A stretch of DNA of 64,000 nucleotides from Podaxis mareebaensis. Taxonomy: Eukaryota; Basidiomycota; Agaricomycetes; Agaricales; Agaricaceae. The notes beneath the pieces were generated by a model. The model had not been told where the DNA came from. It worked only from the letters and a program-made list of their open reading frames with translations, and did not search any database. Positions 56,641-64,000 of the stretch are shown piece after piece. Made by a program: the position numbers and the translations under genes. The stretch's first letter is position 1; every line of letters starts with the position of its first letter. Where the stretch lies: assembly GCA_018524725.1 (NCBI GenBank), contig JAEUWP010000252.1, positions 62,001-126,000 of the forward strand, in the 5' to 3' direction.

Positions 56641-58623
56641 TCAGACGGTTTCTTGGACGACCGTCATATGTATCACCTCGCTGCTCCCCATTAGCCCTTT
56701 GTCGGGCCTTCCCTTACTGAAAGCGCTCCGAAGGCTGCGCAAGCTGGAGTTCCGGGACATACGCTTTCTTGCCGCAGGTGCCGAGCTGGGAGACGGTGAA
56801 ACCGAACGAGTTGAAGAGCCTTCAAATGGACGGTTGATACGAGGCGGTGAGGATGAAGGGAAATACGAACACGCCTGGCGCCGCTCGTCGATTGAAAGGG
56901 CCGGGGAGCTAGCACGAGTAGGAGATGTTTCAGCGACGGAAGAATCGATACCGAGGATAGGCGAGGGAAGTGGGGACGGAATCGAAGCAGGTGGGGAAGG
57001 CCATTGTTCCTGCAGTACAGTACCAATGTTGCTACATTTGGACTCTGCCCGATGTCTCTTAGGAAGGAGAGGCTGTGTCGGAGAGGTCGGACTGGCAACA
57101 GGCGTGCAAGCCCCTGAGACTACACTATTGTTCATGTACGGCTTGGACTTTTTACTTGAAGACTTGTAAATAGGGGGAGGAAGGACTGGGGCGTTGTAGC
57201 CGAGTGGGTCGCCCATCGGTGAACCAAGGTAAGGCATCGTTGATTTCATAAAGGCTTCATCTGTCATTTTAGAGCTGGGACTAGGGCTGGGGCTCGCAGG
57301 TGGAGTGGATTTGCCTCTCTTCCAACTCTTTGGGCTCAACCTTGAAGGTTTGAGGTCGAGATCGTCGTCCCAGCCAGACTTGAGCTCCAGTGTGACGGGA
57401 CGTGCTGGCCTGCTTAGTGAAGATGGGCGAGCAACATCGTAGTCATTCCGGCGGTGGCTTTGTAGACAGACTTCGTCAGACAAGGTCAAAAATGGCCAGG
57501 GAAAGATGAACTTACCATAACGCAACCAGGGGGCGTAAAGTGAGCGAAGGCTTTTTGATCTTGATGCCTGCGAGGTACCTGACAATGTCTCGAGTCTCTT
57601 CACCAAGAACGAGGGCGAGGACAATGTAACAGAGCGTAATAACCCGCAAACCCCACCAGCTCGCTATGATGCCCCCGATTCGGTTTTCCTCTTCAACAAT
57701 ATTGACTTCCGTAAGGTGTTCATGAACATGCTGCCATGAGAGCCAGGAGTCCGACATGGGCAGCGAGAACATAGAGAAGAGCAGCACGAGCAGGGTGACG
57801 CCGGAGACAGTCATGGATATAGCGAGGGTGCGAGCCCATAGAGACGCAGTCATAAGTGAACGAGATTCAAGATGAACAGAGAAGTGAGTAGTGGGGTGAC
57901 GGAATGAGTTGTGGATCGCTATGCCTAGATTAATAAACGACGAGTCGGTCCGGGGTTTGACATCGCACTGACGGTGCTATACTTACCGGAATATAAAATA
58001 GAGACAACACACATGATGATATGGGGCATCCAAACAATCATAGACGCAGGGGTAGAAGGGTGAACAGCAGCCATACACCCAATACCCTTTATGAGGTCGA
58101 ACCTGTGGTTCTGACCGACGATGTCTTCTAAATGTGTCAGCCCAATGAATCTTTGAGGCTGCAGTAGAATGCACGCACGGAGTGGGAGATAACACAAAGG
58201 AATGAGATAACAAAAGAATGCGTCGAAAAGTCTCTGATTTCTGAGTGCGTTTGCACCAGATGGGAGGTTGCGAGACGAAGAGACCATCTCAAGATGGCGT
58301 GATATACATAGACATGCTCCCGGGATGGCCACAGTGGTGGCCAGAGCAAGCTTTGTCACTGGAGAGAAAAAGGAGAGAAATGTAAAGTCAGTACGTTTGA
58401 GAGAAAACTTAGAGGAAAGCATACCAATATCGCACCATGCGAATGCCTTGAGATCTAAATTCGAAGACCACATAGCCGCATTGATGGCGTGGACGATATT
58501 ACAGCCCAGAAGCCAGGCCACAAGTGCGAGTTTCGCAACGTCTTCCCGTACCCGACGAACAGCAATAAATATCGCCAAGATGGCAGCGCATAAGAACGGA
58601 ATAGCAGGTTGCGCAGCGCTCAT
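56641..58623 (-). CDS. Divergent STE3-type pheromone receptor R6
   Basis: A seven-helix receptor of the STE3 family, more divergent than R1-R5. Exon 1 (ATG 58623) reads MSAAQPAIPFLCAAILAIF, then VREDVAKLALVAWLL and IVHAINAAMWSSN, ending at WCDI. The 'PLPWH' motif of the others is missing. Next come VAIPGACLCISRHLEMV, PLCYLPLRACILL, then IVGQNHRFDLIKGIGC (the family's QGHRFD site with N for G) and IVWMPHIIMCVVSILY. Exon 57512-57853 has LWARTLAISMTVSG and WLSWQHVHEHLTEV. The long cytoplasmic tail, about 290 residues, is Pro/Ser-rich and ends HMTVVQETV. It lies in tandem with R5 on the same strand. No pheromone gene is seen upstream. Confidence 0.82.
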
Positions 58624-60074
58624 GCTTATATGTTGTCTCGCTCGGCCCAGGTCTGAGTGTTTTATGGACTAAGTAGTCACTCTAGGCCGAGAGGCGCAAA
58701 GCAGATACAGAGAAAATGGCCACGAATATGGGAAGAGGGCAGGAGTCAGCGAAAGTTGACAGAGTAGCATATTTAGATCTTGAGAGTACAAGGCGGCGCA
58801 TATCCGCATTTTCATTGTGGACCCTTCGTAACCTACGACATATCCCCTTAGGCCATTGTTGAATTGCCTGATGTTGAGGGTGTTAATTCCGGTCCCGGAA
58901 TTCCTTGAAGGAGGAGGCGAAGAGCGAGGACAACCTGATTGCCTTAACGATAACAAGGACGTCCCACAAAAGTCAATGCTTTGATGGTCGAAGTGTCGCC
59001 GCCGTCGGGTGATTTAACAAGGGGATTGGCGTTTCTGGACGCCGTATGCGAGAGGGTTAAAGATAGCGTAACTTTCCCATCAGTCCCCCATCCCAATTCG
59101 TCTAAGCGTTTGTTAATTAACGTATATCCCGCGCGGTGATTAGGGAGAAGACTCTCGAGCTGATATGATTTCATTGGAGATATGTAGTTATCTTTGCGCC
59201 TTCTTGCTTCTCTGCAGGAGGTTCGTTGTGGTCGTAGAGCGATTTCTTCCAGTTTTCCCAATAAAATATAGAATATTAGTTCCCGTCGATCACTACTATT
59301 TGTGGGAGTAGGCCCTGGTCATGCCGGCATGATCCTCTTCTGGTCTGTGGTGCCGTACTTTCCCACATTAATGAATAGCGGTACCGTTCCAAGCTGGTCG
59401 CTCACCCACTCTTGTGCTTGCTTACTGAAGAGTTGCGGATTTTCAAGGCATAACGCCAGTAGTTTGACTTGTCTGTCACCAACCGTCCTGAATTTGTGAC
59501 GGAAACGGTAAGTGATTGATCTACGAGTCATCTTACTGAGATTTCCACCACATCACGGGCGTACGAGTGAAACCATTCCCCCAGTCATGACTAAACAACG
59601 TTCACTAAGGTTCCTTCCAAAAAGATTCTGTTGTCATGAAAGGTACGTCATCCCTTAACCGGCCTCGATCGATGTTTTACTTACTGACGAGGTAAATCCA
59701 ATTTTCTAGGACTGGGCGCTTGATGCTTTGGGATTCTGGGAAACCCTGGTTGCCTTGGAGGTGTTCATCATCGCGTGTCTTAGAGAGCCAGCCCGCTGGC
59801 CCATGGACTCAAAAATTTCTGCTGCAAGCTCAACTTGCAAAGTTACTGTGCCTTTTCTGTCAGATGTTCCAGTGCGGAGCGTTTCTCATTGACCTCACCA
59901 CTCCGATTGCTAGGCTTGAGTTGGCTCAATAGCTCCAAAGACACGCTCGTTATATAACTCGTCATTGTTGGTTTCTGCCATTCGAAGACCTTGAATTCCC
60001 AATTTTTCAACCCATGGGTCAGTATTGCTCGAGTTCACATTCATAACGTATTCTTACTTTTTCTAGGCATTGGA
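58624..60074. other. Intergenic region upstream of R6
   Basis: A minus frame from ATG 59531 (MTRRSITYRFRHKF, 70 codons) is unassigned. One CATTGTGGAC near 58806 is an imperfect match to the mating-cluster element. Nothing else is supported. Confidence 0.35.
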
Positions 60075-61873
60075 ATGACGATTAGGAACATGATGCGCGA
60101 CGAGAATACGTCCAACACGATCGACATTGATCAAGATGCCACCTCTCCCCGCCGTTCAGCCTCTAACATGGAGCGCGATAAGGACTATGGTTACGACTCG
60201 AACCCCCAGCCTCGTAGGAGCGATACCTCCGCACCTCAATCTAAGCTTCCAGCTGGTACGGGGCCCGGTACCACCGGTAAGCCTGCCTCGGAAGTGGCGG
60301 GCTATGATAGAGAACGTACTGGTGAGCAAGATGCTGGCACGGGTTTTACTGAGGACACGCGCCGCCGTTCTGCAAGACGCTCTACAGGAGGTCGGTATCT
60401 AATCTTCCTTGTTCTTTTTGAGTTGACAACTATCTCGACAACGATTCATCAGATCGCTTAGTGGAGACTGTCCCTGGCGTTCGCGCCAGTGACCCTGGCT
60501 CGACTACTGTTACTTCAACCATGGATCAGGCAGCTCCCGTTCGTGCTGGCGCTGCCAAAGTTACTCGTCAGGACGTCGCCGGTAGAGGTTCCAGCACTAG
60601 CGGTCACTCTGCTGGTAAACGCGATCGTCCTTGGAAACCAACTTAATTCTGACGATGTCGATTTAGTTCTGGAAGACGTTCACGAGTTTGGACATACCAA
60701 ATATAGTGATCGTGACGCTATGCCATCTGGTGTTACCCAGGAGGATACCAACCAGTTGAACCGTAATTTAGCTTTACATCACTCAGCCGAGTTTGTCTAA
60801 TGACTTGAGTAGCCGTCACCCATGAAACTGTCCGCCATATCGAGACCGAGGAGATCCAGCGCGTGAGGGAACGCGACCGCCACAGTAAGTCTCCCGATTG
60901 CTTACGCTCTTTCAGAGTATCTCATATTTCCTTCCAGTCCATCACGTCCAGTATCATATTCAACCGGTTATTGCATCCGAGGTCTTGGCCGAAGAAATTA
61001 GCGACCACGTATGTTCATTTTCTTTCCTCCCAAGGACCATAATTGACCATCCTGTGGTTCTTGTAGATTCAACCAACGACTAACATCCGAGAGATCCACG
61101 CGAACAAGGTTGATGATAACACCCTATTCGACGACCAAGTCCGTCAACAGCATGATACACTGGTATGTATCTCAAATCCGTTCCTCCTAGCTACAATGTC
61201 TCAGTGTCACCGTAGACCCACTCCTCGAAAGAGCGTACTGTCATCGACAAGGGTACTACCGTTTCGGAACACACTCACCACCACGTCCACCACGTTATCC
61301 AACCCATCATCGAGAAAGAAAGTACGTCTACACATTTCATTCTTTTCCCTCATAACAAATACTCATTCTCGCCCCCTCACGCCACACAGCCATCGACCGC
61401 CGACGCATCCGCACTACAATCCCCATCCACGAAGTCACACATGAAGCACCTGTCGTCCATCAACCACAAATTCACGCTCCAGTTCCCATCGAACACTTCT
61501 TGCAACGCGGCGGAGCCCTGCGAGATGCCATTTCGCAAGAGGAAATTGGATCTCTCGTGCTTCATACTGGACAATGCACACGTGAAGTTGACGGGCTGGC
61601 AGACAGCCTTGAAAAGCAGTTGAATATTAATGAGGGTGTCGTACGTACCCTGTTCATTGCCACAAGAGCGTTTCGTGTGTACTGATGTTTCCCGTGATTT
61701 CCTTGTCGCAGCACAACCCCGATGTTACGACTACGACTCATGCTCGAGCACACACACACCATGGAGACGCCACCAAACCAGCTGATATCGACACCGTCGG
61801 GAGCGGACATAAGCCACATCACACCAGTGTCAAAGTCGAGAGTGACGTCCCTGTCTCTATCCCCATTGCTTAA
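60075..61873 (+). CDS. Histidine-rich 'allergen'-type conserved fungal protein
   Basis: A multi-exon gene of about 450 residues with at least six introns. The N-terminal part (MTIRNMMRDENTS) is low-complexity, with RDKDYGYDSNPQ and DTRRRSARRST. The conserved core reads AVTHETVRHIETEEIQRV, VHHVQYHIQPVIASEVL, IREIHANKVDDN, ERTVIDKGTTVSEHTHHH, VHHVIQPIIEKETIDRRRI, TTIPIHEVTHEAP and FLQRGGALRD. Two 'H.h..iQPvi..E.i' repeats with His-rich clusters define this family, annotated in ascomycetes as an allergen-like or stress-responsive protein of unknown biochemical role. It ends VPVSIPIA. The start is uncertain, because an upstream mini-exon could precede 60075. Confidence 0.7.
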
Positions 61874-62410
61874 GTATGTTGCACTATCAACGACGCCGTA
61901 AAGGGCTCTGGAAAAGTAGTGCACTAATTTCTACCAATTTCTTGATATAATTGTATTCTAGTTACAACTTCTTAATGTTTATCCTACGATTGCCCTACTT
62001 AGCTTTCGCTTTTTTGGAACGCGCAGATAACGAAGTGATAATAGCCATTTTTTTAATTTCAATTTTCATTCCTATGTATACAAGTGACGAAGACATAGCG
62101 ATAATGTACCAATGCTGACTATGATAATTATAGCAGCTGGAAGAGGGAAAAGGAAAACACATGTATGTACATCCAACGTAAAAGAACTGGGACAAAGCTG
62201 TGTACGTAAATAGGGAAAAGCGATTCAGTATAATACGACATACAAACAAACACTCAGCGAATCGAGGGAAGAAGAGAACAACTTCCTACCACACGGGAGG
62301 CATAGATAGTCTCAAAAGGAGCCGGATAAAAATGAATCCAACAACAACAGAGACAGTGAAAGCAAAGTGGACAGCATGGTGGTTTTGGAAAAGACATAAG
62401 TTAATCTTAA
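61874..62410. other. Convergent intergenic region
   Basis: AT-rich 3' flanks of two convergent genes. No gene is supported. Confidence 0.5.
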
Positions 62411-64000
62411 TCAATACCTGCTCAGAGCCAACGAACGGTACAACACGTTTGCGTCTTCGAAGCGCGAGTACCGCAGCGTGAAGTGTGTCATTTCGGCAGA
62501 ATCGGCGTCAGAGGAGGGATCGACGATTTGAAGTTTGATGAGAGAGTTGAAGAATCGGCAGAGCTAACGGGTGGTTGACGACCTATCAGCCACGAATGCT
62601 GAATCGGCGAAAGAAGCAGACTCACGTTCTGCACGCCCTTGGCAAATCGATCATCACTAATCAACCCTTCCTTCTCCTCCTTCTCAGCCCTCTCTAGCCA
62701 ATTAATGCATTCATGAATAAACCTCCCCAACACTTCCATCCTCACTAAGTCAGCAACAGTCGAGTACCCAGGTACCCTGATATAAGTCTGGTCGCGCAAC
62801 AGGCGACCCATCAGATCCATACTCGCAAGCGAGGGTGGAAGGAATGGCAACACATCGAGGAAGTAAACGACATTGTTGTTGTCGTCTGATGCGTTGTTCA
62901 GAAGCCCGACAAAGAGCGGGTGAGCGATTGCGGGGTTGCGTGCTACGATGGGGGTGAAGTCGAGCGAAGTGATGATCCGGGAAGCGGTCACGTCGTTAAT
63001 TAGGGGTAATAAGACCTAGATAGATGTGATTTCGATTGGAATCAGGGCCATGGATCTTCTGAAAAACGTATCACGTACGCGTTGCTCGGAGAGGGTCAAG
63101 ACTCGTTCCCGCGCGGCTAGCAAGAGTCGCACACCCTGTACCATACGCTCGTTTCGTCTGTCATCCTCAATTGTGATAGGCGAACGGTTGACAGGGCTGA
63201 TCGCTGCAGCGTTTCCGGAGGATAAAGCACTGCTGCTTCCGTTGGTATTGCCGGAGGTGGCCGACTGCCCGTAAGTGTTTTGTTGATTTTGGAAATACGA
63301 ATAGGTAGCATCGTCTCTGCAATCGAAGAATCAGTGGGAATGGAAGGAAGAAGGAAGAAGGGTGACACACAAGTCAGTGGTACTATTATACAATTCATCA
63401 TCAAGGACTAAATTAACAGCTCTAAGTTTGGGTGGCAAGGGCGAGCGTGCCAAAGTGCTTGGGGAATAGGGTCCGATCTACAAGGAACAAAAAAGTAGTT
63501 TCGTGTTCAGCATCACAAGGAATCGCCGGAAGGCAGGACAAGGGGATAAAATGGTAAACTCACATCATTACCATCACCTTTCAAGATCTTCCACAATACC
63601 CACACCAGCTGCTCATTCGGACTTACGCCTCCTTCATTTGTAATCTCGATCGCTTTCTCCCTCTCCTTAACATACGCAATGAACAAGACACTTTTGAACG
63701 GATTGATAGTGATCGGATGGGGCGCATAGAGCGAGTAGAGAATGAACGAGACCAGAATACGCTGTGCAAGCTTCATCAACAGCCCCATGAGCACCAGGCC
63801 GGCAATCCACCAACAAAATAAGTAAACTCACCTCGACGGACCGGCCAGTATCTAACAACGGCAACAACGCATCCAAAGCCAGCTGAAACCTCGCAGTGGG
63901 CTGGACGAGCTGTGCAAAGGCCTGAGCAGCAGTCGAGCAAGGCAACGAATGCGCCCTCGAGAGCAAATGCGACACAGAGGCATGTACTGGATCGGGCCCT
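62411..64000 (-). CDS. CCR4-NOT complex subunit 11 (CNOT11), 3' part
   Basis: Partial: the 5' end lies beyond the right edge. Exons read, in coding order, QPTARFQLALDALLPLLD, AQRILVSFILYSLYAPHPI, NPFKSVLFIAYVKEREKAI, GGVSPNEQLVWVLWKILKGDG, then a variable part. The C-terminal domain has DFTPIVARNPAIAHPLFVGLL, VVYFLDVLPFLPPSLASMDL, EVLGRFIHECINWLERA and, after a short intron, LCRFFNSLIKLQIVDPSSD and FTLRYSRFEDANVLYRSLA, ending LSRY at 62411. This is the DUF2363 domain of CNOT11 (C2orf29), which docks on the N-terminus of the NOT1 scaffold in the deadenylase complex. It converges with the neighbouring gene. Confidence 0.85.

Noticed and set aside
56585..57169. A 194-codon + frame over the R6 tail
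   Set aside because: It is the antisense of a Ser/Pro-rich receptor tail whose composition keeps the opposite frame open; it shows no family match and the receptor reading is clear.

Overview
This window comes from a basidiomycete mushroom nuclear genome, most likely an Agaricomycete. Genes are broken by many short GT-AG introns of about 50-60 nt. Six genes encode STE3-type seven-helix pheromone receptors, and three tiny genes end in CaaX boxes. Other fungal families present are a cerato-platanin, fungal F-box/LRR proteins and a TPS-TPP fusion. The species cannot be named from the sequence alone. Exon joins are read by eye, so gene spans are firmer than individual splice sites.

Layout. 1-7 kb: a cerato-platanin gene and a tandem pair of MNT/AbiEii-like nucleotidyltransferase genes, one of which looks frameshifted. 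7.1-17.8 kb: a B (P/R) mating-type locus with four STE3-like receptors (here R1-R4) and three pheromone precursors of 53-57 residues (Ph1-Ph3). The precursors end in CIIS, CIIA and CIIS and are too short for ordinary ORF cut-offs. Their promoters share a 9-bp element, CATTGTGAC, found exactly nowhere else that I noticed in the window. 18.8-26.0 kb: two copies of a probable beta-trefoil protease-inhibitor-like gene, enclosing an RGG-rich unknown protein, a DUF4588/HAPSTR1-like protein and a degraded gag-like retroelement fragment. 26.5-32.1 kb: a TPS-TPP fusion with a degenerate phosphatase motif and an F-box-like gene. 32.1-35.0 kb is gene-poor.

35-53 kb is a conserved housekeeping block: a fungal membrane/coiled-coil protein, a possible Arb1-like protein, an SNF2/RING SHPRH-Irc20-type E3, an F-box/LRR protein, prefoldin subunit 3 and the five-RRM rRNA-processing factor Mrd1. 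Mrd1 carries an odd tandemly duplicated intron. 53.6-58.6 kb holds two further receptors (R5, R6) with no convincing pheromone gene and no CATTGTGAC element, suggesting non-mating-type STE3 paralogues. The window ends with a histidine-rich 'allergen'-type stress protein and the 3' part of CNOT11 (CCR4-NOT).

How the genes work together: Ph1-Ph3 would be farnesylated, processed and secreted, then sensed by receptors of a compatible partner to control clamp formation and dikaryon maintenance. The shared promoter element suggests one HMG-box regulator could drive receptors and pheromones together. That last step is inference.
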